Origin: Candidatus Sacchlamyda saccharinae
Lineage (GTDB): Bacteria; Chlamydiota; Chlamydiia; Chlamydiales; Rhabdochlamydiaceae
NCBI GenBank assembly: GCA_030408505.1
Contig: JAUHQI010000004.1
Coordinates: 1,104,686 to 1,168,685 of the forward strand
DNA length: 64,000 bases
Direction: 5' to 3'
This document shows, piece by piece, positions 55,046 through 64,000 of this stretch. Below the pieces are notes generated by a model. It ran no database searches, was not told where the DNA came from, and worked only from the letters and a program-made list of their open reading frames with translations. The stretch's first letter is position 1. Each line of letters begins with the position of its first letter. Both the position numbers and the translations under genes were made by a program.

Positions 55046-56200
55046 ATGAAGGCTTCTGCATTTCTCTTTTTCTCACTTAGCGCTGCAAACCTTATCGGGG
55101 CTCGTGATACCTGCGCTCCCGAAGGGCCTGCTCAGTGTTACGAAGACCTATGTAACTGTGTCTATTGCCTTGGCCCTACGAATGACGGGGTCAATGCTCC
55201 CGTAAATCCCCTCACATGCAACGGAGACTGGGAATTTACCCTTGCCGGTTTTTATTGGAAATCTCGCCAAGATGGGATGGAATATGCCATCGAGACTCAT
55301 GTTGACACCTCTTCTGCTGAAAGATATCGACTCATCGATGCTGATTTTAAAAACCCTAGCTTCGAAGGAGATTTTGGGTTTAAGGCTGGTGTTGGCTACA
55401 ACACAACCTGTGATGGCTGGGACTTTGGTCTGCTTTGGACATGGTACCATGGTAAAGCAAGTTCTCACAACCAAGCCGAAGAGGAAGATCACGTTACACT
55501 CCTTACGCTTTGGTCTAATCAAAAGGAAGAGATTGACACAGGAAACCCACTTTTTGCAACCGATATTGAAACGCACTGGAAGTTGAAACTCAACTTCATT
55601 GATTTAGAGCTTGGAAGAAAGTACTGGAATAGCCCAAGAGTAGATTTGCGCCCCTTTGTTGGATTTCGAATTGGTTTCTTAGATCAAGATTACCGCATCG
55701 AGCACAAAGGTGGTACCTGGAACGACGCAGCCCTCTTAAGCGTTAACCATGTCCACTTGGAAAATGATTTTAATGGAGTGGGCATTCGAGCCGGACTCGA
55801 TACTAATTGGCACTTTGGCTGCGGGTGGTCTTTCTATGGAGACTTTGCCCTTTCACCCGTTTATGGACGCTTCCATGTTGATCATAACGAAGACAACCGC
55901 CAAACAGAAGCGCCATTCGATAAGATAAAAGTAATGGAAGCCAAAGATTCCTTCAGAAGCACATCCCTTTTCGTCGATTTGGGGCTTGGTCTTTCTTATG
56001 CTGTGCTCTTATGCGATTGTGATTACGGCCTTGAAGTTTCTTTTGGATGGGAACAACATCTCTTCTTGCATCAGAACCAAATGTGGCGCGTCGTTCCCCA
56101 ACAAGGAAGCTCACAATCAGATATAAATAATATTTACCATCAACGCCGAGGAGATCTCTCCACACAAGGCTTTACATTGAAATTCGTTTTTGATTTTTAG
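55046..56200 (+). CDS. MOMP-like outer-membrane protein, array copy 2
   Basis: 384 aa. Signal MKASAFLFFSLSAANLIGA. The Cys cluster has NCVYCLGP instead of CCRTYCLGP. Contains VGYNTTCDGWDFG and ends VFDF. AAGGAG 8 bases before ATG. Only 16 bases separate it from copy 3, so copies 2-4 look like one operon. Confidence 0.9.
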   Translation: MKASAFLFFSLSAANLIGARDTCAPEGPAQCYEDLCNCVYCLGPTNDGVNAPVNPLTCNGDWEFTLAGFYWKSRQDGMEYAIETHVDTSSAERYRLIDADFKNPSFEGDFGFKAGVGYNTTCDGWDFGLLWTWYHGKASSHNQAEEEDHVTLLTLWSNQKEEIDTGNPLFATDIETHWKLKLNFIDLELGRKYWNSPRVDLRPFVGFRIGFLDQDYRIEHKGGTWNDAALLSVNHVHLENDFNGVGIRAGLDTNWHFGCGWSFYGDFALSPVYGRFHVDHNEDNRQTEAPFDKIKVMEAKDSFRSTSLFVDLGLGLSYAVLLCDCDYGLEVSFGWEQHLFLHQNQMWRVVPQQGSSQSDINNIYHQRRGDLSTQGFTLKFVFDF

Positions 56201-56216
56201 ACAGGAGCATACAACT

Positions 56217-57374
56217 ATGAAAAATTTCGCTTGGATCCCATTTGCATTAAGCACTGTTGCTCTTTCTGGAGCAGACAGAGATTGTGCTCCTGATTCTCCT
56301 GCCCAGTGCAACACTGATGCTTGTTGCAGAATGCATTGTATGGGACCATCCAAATATGGTGTAAATGCGCCAGTCAATCCTCTGACGTGCAATGGCGATT
56401 TTGTGATTTCTGTTGCAGGTCTATACTGGAACGCACATCAAACTGGTTTAGAATATGCCATCAATACCCGTGTGATCAATACAGATGAAGAAAGGAATTT
56501 CCTCATTGATGCAGAGTATAAAAACCCCGAGTTTAAGTGGGATTTTGGCTTCAAGTTTGGTCTTGGTTACAATACCACATGCGATGGCTGGGATGTTGGT
56601 ATTCTTTGGACGCGATACGATGGAAAAGCCTCCTCTCACAATGAAGCCGAAAATAGCGACAATCAAACACTTTTGACATTGTGGTCTGATGATAAACTGG
56701 GACCTGATGATGGAGAAGCCCTCTTCGCACACGATATTGAGACTCGCTGGAAACTGGATCTAAATCTAATTGATATTGCACTTGGCCGCAAATACTGGAA
56801 TAGCCACCGTGTTGCTCTAAGGCCTCACATCGGCCTTCGTGTGAGCTTTGTCGATCAGAAATTTGATATTGATCACAATGGCGGCACAGAAACTAGTCTA
56901 AATGTGACTCCTGAAAATAATGAAGTACGCCTTAAAAATGACTTCAATGCTGTAGGCATACGAGCTGGTATGGACGGAGAATGGAATGTTGGATGTGGAT
57001 TTGCCTTTTTTGGGAACTTTGCTCTTTCACTAAACAATGGCCGCTTCAAAGTAGACCATGATGAAATGAAACGACTTGCCGAGGCGCCTTTCACTAAGAG
57101 AAAAATTCTTGAGACAGAAAACAGCTTCCGAGCCACAAGACTCTTTACTGATCTTGCCTTAGGAGTGCAGTACTCTGCCCTTCTAGGTGAATGTGACTAC
57201 GGCCTAACTATTGGACTTGGTTGGGAGCAGCATCTGCTACTTGATATGAACCAATTCTGGCGTGTAGTTCCACGTGAGGGTAGTACAAGTTCCGACGATA
57301 ATAATATTTACCACCAACGTCGTGGAGACCTCTCCACACAAGGCTTTACCTTAACCGTTGTATTCGATTTTTAA
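56217..57374 (+). CDS. MOMP-like outer-membrane protein, array copy 3
   Basis: 385 aa from the ATG at 56217, chosen for AGGAG 8 bases upstream and the signal peptide MKNFAWIPFALSTVALSGA. Reads YCMGP-type variant (RMHCMGPSKYG). The late Cys pair is GECDYG rather than CDCDYG, so one conserved Cys is lost. Ends VFDF. Confidence 0.9.
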   Translation: MKNFAWIPFALSTVALSGADRDCAPDSPAQCNTDACCRMHCMGPSKYGVNAPVNPLTCNGDFVISVAGLYWNAHQTGLEYAINTRVINTDEERNFLIDAEYKNPEFKWDFGFKFGLGYNTTCDGWDVGILWTRYDGKASSHNEAENSDNQTLLTLWSDDKLGPDDGEALFAHDIETRWKLDLNLIDIALGRKYWNSHRVALRPHIGLRVSFVDQKFDIDHNGGTETSLNVTPENNEVRLKNDFNAVGIRAGMDGEWNVGCGFAFFGNFALSLNNGRFKVDHDEMKRLAEAPFTKRKILETENSFRATRLFTDLALGVQYSALLGECDYGLTIGLGWEQHLLLDMNQFWRVVPREGSTSSDDNNIYHQRRGDLSTQGFTLTVVFDF

Positions 57375-57401
57375 TTGGGATGTCCCAAGGAGTTATGTAA
57401 G

Positions 57402-58565
57402 ATGAAATTTCCTATTGTTTTCACATTTGCAATGAGCACACTACCTCTTCTTGGCGCTCAGAGAAATGCGGATTGCGGTCCAACCTCTCCTGCCTCTTGC
57501 AATCCCAACGACTGCTCTAGAACGTATTGCCTTGGTCCCGAAAACTACGGCGCTAACGCGCCAGTTCGCCCCTATACGTGTAACGGGGACTTAGAGCTTA
57601 CTCTTGCAGGGTTTTATTGGAATGCCCACCAGGATGGAATGGAGTACGCAATTAAGACCCATTCAACAGGATCTAACGAAGAACGCTCTACTCTAATTGA
57701 TGCTGAGTATAAAAGCCCCCATTTTGGATGGGACTTTGGTTTCAAGGTCGGCCTCGGCTATAACACAACCTGTGATGGGTGGGATTTTGGCGTTCAATGG
57801 ACCTGGTACCGAGGAAAAGCATCCTCTCATGAAGAGGCGGAGCCAAGTGACAATACCACTTTACTTCTTCTCTGGTCCGATTTTGAGGAAGCTGATCCCG
57901 GCGATGTTTTATTCGCTACGGACATCCAATCAAATTGGCAACTCAAACTCAATTTGGTCGATATTGCGCTTGGTCGCATGTACTGGAATAGCCGTCAGCT
58001 CAATCTCCGCCCACATGTGGGTCTGAGAATTGCCTCTATCGATCAAAACTTTCATTTAGATCAGAGCGGTGGCTCGTTTAATGACACGCCAAGCGGCAAT
58101 GACGTGAATAACGAAGTAGATATCGACAATCTCTTTAAAGGAGCTGGAGCCCGAATGGGTCTAGATTCTCTATGGAACGTTGGCTGTGGCTGGTCAATCT
58201 ATGGGGATTTTGCTTTTTCTCTCCTTTCCGGAAGATTCTCAGTTGATCACGATGAATCGAATCGTGAGGTGGCAACCCCGTTTTCAAAATCAAAGGTCAT
58301 GGAAATCAAAGACACATTCCGCAGCAATGTCCTCGTAGCTGATTTAGGAATTGGAATCCACTATCAAACATTGCTCTGTGATTGTGATTATGCCCTAGCA
58401 GTAGCCTTTGGTTGGGAACAACACCTCTTTCTCAATCAAAACCAAATGTGGCGCATTGTTTTGCAAGAAGGCAGTGCAGATATCGATAAAAATAACATCT
58501 ACCACCAGCGTCGTGGAGACCTCTCCACAAATGGATGGACTCTGCGCGTTACTTTTGATTTCTAA
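57402..58565 (+). CDS. MOMP-like outer-membrane protein, array copy 4
   Basis: 387 aa from the ATG at 57402 (AAGGAG 8 bases upstream). Signal MKFPIVFTFAMSTLPLLGA. Cys cluster CGPTSPASCNPNDC close to that of copy 1. An insertion of Asp/Asn-rich residues (NDTPSGNDVNNEVDID) lies in a predicted loop. Ends FDF. Last gene of the putative 2-4 operon. Confidence 0.9.
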   Translation: MKFPIVFTFAMSTLPLLGAQRNADCGPTSPASCNPNDCSRTYCLGPENYGANAPVRPYTCNGDLELTLAGFYWNAHQDGMEYAIKTHSTGSNEERSTLIDAEYKSPHFGWDFGFKVGLGYNTTCDGWDFGVQWTWYRGKASSHEEAEPSDNTTLLLLWSDFEEADPGDVLFATDIQSNWQLKLNLVDIALGRMYWNSRQLNLRPHVGLRIASIDQNFHLDQSGGSFNDTPSGNDVNNEVDIDNLFKGAGARMGLDSLWNVGCGWSIYGDFAFSLLSGRFSVDHDESNREVATPFSKSKVMEIKDTFRSNVLVADLGIGIHYQTLLCDCDYALAVAFGWEQHLFLNQNQMWRIVLQEGSADIDKNNIYHQRRGDLSTNGWTLRVTFDF

Positions 58566-58574
58566 AAAAATTTG

Positions 58575-58603
58575 TTGACGCTTAAATTCCCCGTTCCTAT
58601 GGT
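58575..58603 (+). promoter_or_regulatory. sigma70-type promoter for MOMP copy 5
   Basis: TTGACG, 17-base spacer, TATGGT, 33 bases before the ATG at 58636. Good -35 match. Confidence 0.65.
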
Positions 58604-58635
58604 GAGGGGCAATTGGTCTTACAAGGAGTACTGCC

Positions 58636-59847
58636 ATGCGCCCCGATACTAAAGCTGTTTCTGCTTTTATAATAGTTGCTGTTGCCACGATTCTCTCTGG
58701 TGCTAAAAATAATGAAGAGTGCGAGCCCACAAAGCCTTCTGCTTGCTACGCTGATGATTGCACAACTTGCTATTGCCTTGGCCCAGAAAACATCATCGCC
58801 AATGCTCCTGTATGCCCTCTAACTTGCGATGGTGACTTTGTCGTTTCAGTAGCGGGTGTCTATTGGAGAGCCAATCAAGATGGGATGGAATATGCCATCG
58901 ATAATAGTGTCAGTGGTTCTGATGGCCTAACTGCTAATGGTCAGTTCAATAATCTCATCGATTCAGAATACAAAACGCCTGGCTTCCAGTGGGACTTTGG
59001 TTTCAAATTGGGCTTGGGTTACTGTAGTCCATGCGATGGTTGGGACTTTGGCATTCTTTGGACTTGGTACAAAAACTCTGCTAATACTCACATCTCTGCA
59101 GATTTTGATGATAACCACACCCTTCTCCCTCTCTGGTCAGGTTTTCAATATCCTAATGCTGGGCAAGCTCCTATTCTCTTTGCAAATGACATCGAGACTT
59201 TTTGGAAGCTCAACCTAAATCTCATCGATCTCGACTTAGGCAGAGAATTCTGGACAAGTAAGTACCTTTCATTCCGTCCCCATGTAGGACTTAGAATTGC
59301 CTATATCGATCAGAATTTCCAGATTGAGCACAAAGGGGGCAGCTGGAATGATCCGGGTCTTCAGCTTGGCTTCAATGATTGGGTAGATCTAGATAACGAC
59401 TTTAAAGGGATTGGAATCCGCTCTGGCTTCGATACTGTTTGGAACTTTGGTTGTGGATGGGCCCTTTATGGAGACCTTGCACTATCGATCGTTTATGGTA
59501 GATTCTCTCTCGATCACGATGAAACTCTCAGACAAGTAGAAGCACCCTTTTCTAAAAATAAAATTCTCGAAACAAACGAGAGTTTCCGCGCATCTCGTAG
59601 TATCGTAGACATGGGTCTTGGCATCCGATGGGCTGGTATGGTGTGCGACTGCAAGTATGGCCTAAGCTTTGCACTAGGTTGGGAACAGCACCTCTTCTTC
59701 CACCAAAACCAAATGTGGCGCATCAACCGTATTGGGGGAACAAATGGAACTGGAATCTTTAACGGTTCTGGGGAAAATGTTTACCACCAGCGCAGAGGAA
59801 CACTTGGAACACAGGGCTTAACTTTGACAGGAGAGTTTAGTTTTTAA
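58636..59847 (+). CDS. MOMP-like outer-membrane protein, array copy 5
   Basis: 403 aa. Signal MRPDTKAVSAFIIVAVATILSGA preceded by AAGGAG. First copy with the CYCLGPEN form of the Cys cluster and with YCSPCDGWDFG in place of NTTCDGWDFG, adding a Cys. Ends EFSF, still a terminal Phe. Has its own promoter. Confidence 0.9.
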   Translation: MRPDTKAVSAFIIVAVATILSGAKNNEECEPTKPSACYADDCTTCYCLGPENIIANAPVCPLTCDGDFVVSVAGVYWRANQDGMEYAIDNSVSGSDGLTANGQFNNLIDSEYKTPGFQWDFGFKLGLGYCSPCDGWDFGILWTWYKNSANTHISADFDDNHTLLPLWSGFQYPNAGQAPILFANDIETFWKLNLNLIDLDLGREFWTSKYLSFRPHVGLRIAYIDQNFQIEHKGGSWNDPGLQLGFNDWVDLDNDFKGIGIRSGFDTVWNFGCGWALYGDLALSIVYGRFSLDHDETLRQVEAPFSKNKILETNESFRASRSIVDMGLGIRWAGMVCDCKYGLSFALGWEQHLFFHQNQMWRINRIGGTNGTGIFNGSGENVYHQRRGTLGTQGLTLTGEFSF

Positions 59848-59866
59848 GGAAAGAGCGAATTTTTTC

Positions 59867-59895
59867 TTGTGAAAAAAAAGCTTTTATTTTACATA
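59867..59895 (+). promoter_or_regulatory. A/T-spacer promoter for MOMP copy 6
   Basis: TTGTGA, 17-base spacer made of an A-tract then a T-tract, TACATA. Shared with copies 7 and 8. Confidence 0.6.
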
Positions 59896-59952
59896 AAGGT
59901 TACGGAACAAAAAACAGCCCTTTGGGGCAGCAACATTAACAGGAGCTTATCT

Positions 59953-61191
59953 ATGAAAATGGATATCAGAAGTAAGTGGTCGATCGCAGCTTTGTCAATC
60001 CTAGGGATTGCAAATACTGCATCTGCTGCTAGAGACGACAGATGCGCCCCTGAGCCTCCAGCAACCTGCTATCAAGACGATTGCAGACACTGCTACTGCC
60101 TCGGGCCTGATAACTACGGCGTAAACGCCCCTACATGTCCTAAAACATGTGATGGCGATTTCACGATTACTGTGGCTGGATTCTACTGGAATTCTCACCA
60201 AGACGGAATGGAGTATGCCATTGACAACCATGTCAGAGGGCCTTCAGATTTTACTTCTCTAAACGAAGCAAGCGCTCTTAACAATTTGATCGATGCAAAA
60301 TTCTTGACTCCCGATTACGATTGGGATTGGGGTTTCAAAGCTGGTCTTGGCTACTGCTCTCCATGTGATGGATGGGACTTTGGCATTCTATGGACTTGGT
60401 ACCGTGGAAAAGCAAACGACCATGTAGAGAGAGAGTTGGATGACAATGCATCTCTAATGCCTATCTGGTCTGCATTTGCCCCTCTTGCTGGAGGAGTTTT
60501 AGTTGCAACAGATATCGAGACGCAATGGAAGCTTGAGATGAACCTCATCGATCTAGAGCTTGGCCGTTCTTTCTGGACAAGTAAATATCTATCAATGAGA
60601 CCATTTGTTGGCCTACGTATTGCTTATCTGAATCAGTCTTTTGACATTCAGCATAAAGGTGGTAGCTGGTCTGAAAACACCAACACAACTCCACCACAAG
60701 CTGCTTACAACAACGAAGTGGAACTTTCTAACGACTTCAAAGGCGTTGGCCTTCGTGGAGGTTTGAACACACTTTGGAATCTTGGTTGCGGATGGGGAAT
60801 CTACGGGAACTTTGCTATGGCAATCCTATACGGTAGATTCGACGTAGATCACGATGAGACCAACAGAAGAGCAAGCAATCCTCACGAAAAAGTGAAGATT
60901 ACAGATGCAAAGAACAGCTTCCGCGCTTCACGCGGCGCTGCAGACCTTGCCCTTGGCCTTCAGTACCAAACTATGTTCTGCGACTGTGCTTATGGCTTCA
61001 GCGTAGCACTTGGATGGGAGCACCATCTCTTCTTCGATCAGAACCAACTCTGGAGAGTTGTTCGCATCGGAGATACTTTTGATGGTAGCACGCCAAATGC
61101 TTGGAACAACACAGGTGAAAACGTCTTCCATGAAAGACGCGGCGACCTAGACACGCAAGGATGGACGCTTACAGTCAAATTTGACTTCTAA
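59953..61191 (+). CDS. MOMP-like outer-membrane protein, array copy 6
   Basis: 412 aa from the ATG at 59953 (AGGAG 7 bases upstream); an upstream in-frame start would run through the promoter and is rejected. Signal ending ANTASA. Like copy 5 it has YCSPCDGWDFG. It carries an extended first loop (after NHVRGPSDF) shared with copies 7 and 8, and ends KFDF. Confidence 0.9.
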   Translation: MKMDIRSKWSIAALSILGIANTASAARDDRCAPEPPATCYQDDCRHCYCLGPDNYGVNAPTCPKTCDGDFTITVAGFYWNSHQDGMEYAIDNHVRGPSDFTSLNEASALNNLIDAKFLTPDYDWDWGFKAGLGYCSPCDGWDFGILWTWYRGKANDHVERELDDNASLMPIWSAFAPLAGGVLVATDIETQWKLEMNLIDLELGRSFWTSKYLSMRPFVGLRIAYLNQSFDIQHKGGSWSENTNTTPPQAAYNNEVELSNDFKGVGLRGGLNTLWNLGCGWGIYGNFAMAILYGRFDVDHDETNRRASNPHEKVKITDAKNSFRASRGAADLALGLQYQTMFCDCAYGFSVALGWEHHLFFDQNQLWRVVRIGDTFDGSTPNAWNNTGENVFHERRGDLDTQGWTLTVKFDF

Positions 61192-61217
61192 GCTTCCTCA
61201 TTTAGGTGGAAAAATGA

Positions 61218-61245
61218 GCCGAGAAATTTTTTCTCGGCTTTTTTT
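61218..61245 (+). terminator. terminator after MOMP copy 6
   Basis: GCCGAGAAA / TTTCTCGGC, 3-base loop, T-run. The same T-run leads into the -35 box of copy 7. Confidence 0.9.
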
Positions 61246-61246
61246 C

Positions 61247-61275
61247 TTGTGTAAAAAAAGGTTTTTATTTACACA
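61247..61275 (+). promoter_or_regulatory. A/T-spacer promoter for MOMP copy 7
   Basis: TTGTGT, 17-base A-tract/T-tract spacer, TACACA; nearly identical to that of copy 6, including the TTTTTCTTGTG lead-in. Confidence 0.6.
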
Positions 61276-61331
61276 GAAGATACAGAAGAAAAAATCAGCT
61301 CACGTGAGCTGTATGCAATGGAGAATACAAA

Positions 61332-62570
61332 ATGAACAAAAAGTACCTTATCCCGTTTGCTGCTCTGTCAGTACTTGGGATGACAAATGTAGAAGCTGCT
61401 CGTGGAAATCAGGACAACTGCGCTCCTGAAGCACCTGCAACTTGCTATGCCGACGATTGCAAACACTGCTATTGCCTCGGCCCTGAAAATTATGGCGTAA
61501 ACGCCCCTGTATGCCCAAAAACTTGCAATGGCGATCTGATGATCACTGTTGAAGGGTTCTACTGGAATTCACACCAAGATGGCATGGAATATGCAATCGA
61601 TAACCGTGTGACAAATCCTATTAATGCGAATAATCCACCAACTACTGCAGATATCCAAACGCTCAACAACCTAATCGATGCTGAGTATGAAACTCCTAAC
61701 TTTAAATGGGATTGGGGTTTCAAAGCTGGAATCGGCTATTGCACAACTTGTGATGGTTGGGATATCGGCGTTCTATGGACTTGGTATCGCGGCAAAGCAA
61801 ATGATCACATCGAAGCAGAGGCTGATGACAATCACACTCTTCTTCCCCTTTGGTCAGCTTTTGCCCCTGCGCAAGGATCTGTCCTTTACGCAACTGACAT
61901 CGAAACAAATTGGAAATTGCAACTCAACTTGATTGATATCGAGCTTGGCCGCAACTTCTGGACAAGTAAATATCTAGCGATCAGACCATTTGTTGGTATC
62001 CGCATCGCTTACATCGACCAAAGCTTTGAAATCCAACATAAGGGTGGAAGCTGGTCAGAAAGAACATCTACTGCTGCTCAACCTGCCTTTAACAACGAAG
62101 TTGATATCGATAACGACTTCAAAGGCGTTGGTCTTCGTGCTGGTTTGAACTCAACTTGGAACCTTGGTTGTGGATGGGCGATCTATGGCGATCTAGCTGC
62201 TTCTATCGTTTACGGTCGTTTCTCTATCGATCATGAAGAAGAAAACAGATTGGCTACTAGCCCTCATGATAAAACAAAAGTTACAGAATTTGATTATTCA
62301 TTCCGTGCATCAAGAGCTATCTTAGATCTTGGTCTTGGATTGCAGTGGTCTACAATGTTCTGTGATTGCCAATATGGCCTTACTGTAGCACTAGGATGGG
62401 AACATCACCTGTTCTTCGACCAAAACCAAATGTGGAGAGTTGTTCGCATCGGAGATACTGATGCTGGCTTCACAAATGGCAGCAACAATACTGGAGAGAA
62501 CGTCTACCACCAACGTCGTGGAGACCTCGATACACAAGGATGGACGCTTAAAGTTGCCTTTGGCTTCTAA
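61332..62570 (+). CDS. MOMP-like outer-membrane protein, array copy 7
   Basis: 412 aa. Signal MNKKYLIPFAALSVLGMTNVEA, GGAGA 7 bases before ATG. Cys cluster CYADDCKHCYCLGPEN, middle motif YCTTCDGWDIG. Ends AFGF. Very close to copies 6 and 8 through most of its length. Confidence 0.9.
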   Translation: MNKKYLIPFAALSVLGMTNVEAARGNQDNCAPEAPATCYADDCKHCYCLGPENYGVNAPVCPKTCNGDLMITVEGFYWNSHQDGMEYAIDNRVTNPINANNPPTTADIQTLNNLIDAEYETPNFKWDWGFKAGIGYCTTCDGWDIGVLWTWYRGKANDHIEAEADDNHTLLPLWSAFAPAQGSVLYATDIETNWKLQLNLIDIELGRNFWTSKYLAIRPFVGIRIAYIDQSFEIQHKGGSWSERTSTAAQPAFNNEVDIDNDFKGVGLRAGLNSTWNLGCGWAIYGDLAASIVYGRFSIDHEEENRLATSPHDKTKVTEFDYSFRASRAILDLGLGLQWSTMFCDCQYGLTVALGWEHHLFFDQNQMWRVVRIGDTDAGFTNGSNNTGENVYHQRRGDLDTQGWTLKVAFGF

Positions 62571-62600
62571 TCTAAGTAGTATCTATTCTCCATTGATACG

Positions 62601-62637
62601 AATGGATCCGGTTTTTTTCCGGATCCATTTTTTTTTC
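62601..62637 (+). terminator. terminator after MOMP copy 7
   Basis: AATGGATCCGG / CCGGATCCATT with a T7 loop, then a T-run. Confidence 0.9.
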
Positions 62638-62638
62638 T

Positions 62639-62666
62639 TTGCAATAAAAAACTTTTTTTTTATACA
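62639..62666 (+). promoter_or_regulatory. A/T-spacer promoter for MOMP copy 8
   Basis: TTGCAA, 16-base A-tract/T-tract spacer, TATACA. Third member of the shared promoter type. Confidence 0.55.
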
Positions 62667-62702
62667 GAGCCTTAAGGACAAATATTTTGGAGGAAAACCC
62701 TT

Positions 62703-63926
62703 ATGAACAAGTCTTTAATCGCTTTATCAATCCTCGGCGCTGCCAACGTGGCAAGTGCTGCAAGAGGACAAGAAAACTGTGCACCAGAAGGCCCAGCTAC
62801 ATGCTATGCAGATGACTGCAAAAGCTGCTACTGCTTAGGCCCTGTGAATACAATCGCAAACGCTCCTGTAAACCCACGCACTTGTGACGGCGACTTCGTT
62901 GTCGAAGTAGCTGGATTCTATTGGAATGCTCACCAAGACGGCATGGAATACGCGGTCGACAACCACGTTCGCAATCCTGTCAATGGCAATCCTTTTAGTG
63001 TTGGAGCAATTCAAGAGCTAAATAACCTTATCGATGCAGAGTATAAAACTCCAAATTTCGATTGGAACTGGGGTTTCAAAGCAGGAATTGGTTACAACAC
63101 AACTTGTGATGGTTGGGATTTTGGTGTCACTTGGACTTGGTACCGTGGAAAAGCCAATGATCATATCGAAGCAGAAGCCGATGATAACCACACTCTACTT
63201 CCACTATGGTCTGCCTTTGCAAGTAGCTTTGGCCACAACCTTTACGCAACTGATATTGAAACAAGCTGGAAGTTGGAATTGAACTTGATCGATCTCGAAA
63301 TGGGTAGAGAGTATTGGACAAGTAAGAGACTTTCTTTCCGGCCTTTTGTCGGCCTTCGCATTGCTTTCATCAACCAGGACTACGAAATCCAACACAAAGG
63401 TGGTAGCTGGAGTGAGATCTTAGATACACAGGGCCCTCAAGCAGCCTACAACAACGAAGTCGATCTTGATAACGACTTTCATGGCGTTGGAATTCGTTCT
63501 GGATTCAATACTGTATGGAACCTTGGGTGTGGATGGGGTCTATACGGAGACTTTGCAGCCTCTGTAGTATATGGAAGATTCTCTATCGATCATGATGAGG
63601 AAATCCGTCTAGCTACGGCCCCACATGATAAAACAAAAATCCTTGAAACTAAAGAATCTTTCCGAGCTTCACGAGGAATGCTTGACCTAGCTCTTGGATT
63701 GCAGTGGTCTACAATGTTCTGTGATTGCCAATACGGCTTCACAGTACAACTTGGATGGGAACAACACCTCTTCTTCCACCAAAACCAGATGTGGAGAACT
63801 AACCGCATTGGAGACATCCCAGTTGCCGCTGGACTTCCCAACAACACTGGAGAAAACGTATTCTTCCAGCGTCGTGGTACGCTCGACACACAAGGATTTA
63901 CTCTTTCTGTACAGTTTGAGTTCTAA
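62703..63926 (+). CDS. MOMP-like outer-membrane protein, array copy 8
   Basis: 407 aa. Signal MNKSLIALSILGAANVASA, GGAGG 9 bases before ATG. Cys cluster as in copy 7 but followed by TIANAPVNP, the form also seen in copy 5, so it looks mosaic between lineages. Middle motif is back to YNTTCDGWDFG. Ends QFEF. The array may continue past the window. Confidence 0.9.
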   Translation: MNKSLIALSILGAANVASAARGQENCAPEGPATCYADDCKSCYCLGPVNTIANAPVNPRTCDGDFVVEVAGFYWNAHQDGMEYAVDNHVRNPVNGNPFSVGAIQELNNLIDAEYKTPNFDWNWGFKAGIGYNTTCDGWDFGVTWTWYRGKANDHIEAEADDNHTLLPLWSAFASSFGHNLYATDIETSWKLELNLIDLEMGREYWTSKRLSFRPFVGLRIAFINQDYEIQHKGGSWSEILDTQGPQAAYNNEVDLDNDFHGVGIRSGFNTVWNLGCGWGLYGDFAASVVYGRFSIDHDEEIRLATAPHDKTKILETKESFRASRGMLDLALGLQWSTMFCDCQYGFTVQLGWEQHLFFHQNQMWRTNRIGDIPVAAGLPNNTGENVFFQRRGTLDTQGFTLSVQFEF

Positions 63927-63945
63927 TCTAACTTGACCTTAAGTA

Positions 63946-63979
63946 AAAGCCTCAGAGGGATCCTCTGAGGCTTTTTTTT
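63946..63979 (+). terminator. terminator after MOMP copy 8
   Basis: AAAGCCTCAGAGG pairs with CCTCTGAGGCTTT, followed by a T-run. Confidence 0.9.
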
Positions 63980-64000
63980 GCACTAAAATATCTTTTTCTC

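Noticed and set aside
59869..59952. Upstream GTG start for MOMP copy 6
   Set aside because: It would place the N-terminus inside the promoter; the ATG at 59953 has AGGAG and a signal peptide.

Overview
The window looks like a stretch of chromosome from an environmental chlamydia, most like Simkania. The evidence is taxonomic signature genes: a DNA topoisomerase I with a C-terminal SWIB domain, a GreA carried on a very long N-terminal extension, a long ThyX-type thymidylate synthase, tandem TyrP-type permeases, and above all eight tandem genes for cysteine-rich MOMP-like outer-membrane proteins. The species assignment is inference; I could not run a search.

Layout. 1-9.5 kb: the 5' part of a GT10 fucosyltransferase-like gene with a signal peptide, a bifunctional PutA, an AbiE-type toxin-antitoxin pair and a UvrD/PcrA helicase. 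8.5-15.1 kb (minus strand): a GT9 glycosyltransferase, two unidentified proteins, and a tightly coupled three-gene operon of sugar-DXD glycosyltransferases and a methyltransferase, all with N-terminal export signals or anchors. 15-17.7 kb: topA-SWIB. 17.8-33.6 kb: surface-polysaccharide genes (two GT4, GT9, O-antigen polymerase/ligase-like, Wzm/Wzt ABC exporter, ManC), a HAD / nucleoside hydrolase / Nudix trio, then uvrB, two tyrP and thyX. From thyX down to the GT4 at 24 kb the minus-strand genes overlap or are separated by only a few bases, so they may form one long transcription unit. 33.6-53.6 kb: envelope and housekeeping genes (SNF transporter, AAA ATPase with nuclease-like tail, RumA-type methyltransferase, YjbH-like protein, GreA, RdgB, NYN nuclease, acylphosphatase, DusB, YggT, a GspL/PilM-like pair with a MORN-type lipoprotein, OppA, NlpC/P60). 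53.7-63.9 kb: the MOMP-like array, with its own promoters and terminators.

Intergenic DNA carries several repeat families: two unrelated near-palindromic elements of about 160 bp (17.8 kb and 23.1 kb), related end fragments at 36.4 and 44.9 kb, a 120-bp element present upstream of two transporter genes (36.3 and 52.8 kb), paired hairpins at 38.0 kb and a hairpin-rich block at 50.4-50.7 kb. No tRNA, rRNA, CRISPR array or intact transposase gene was seen.

The most unusual set is the group of glycosyltransferases and the methyltransferase that appear to be targeted out of the cytoplasm. One of these is a fusion of two complete enzymes, the first of which has lost its DXD motif. The second most interesting set is the MOMP-like array, where three adjacent genes share a near-identical promoter with an A-tract/T-tract spacer.
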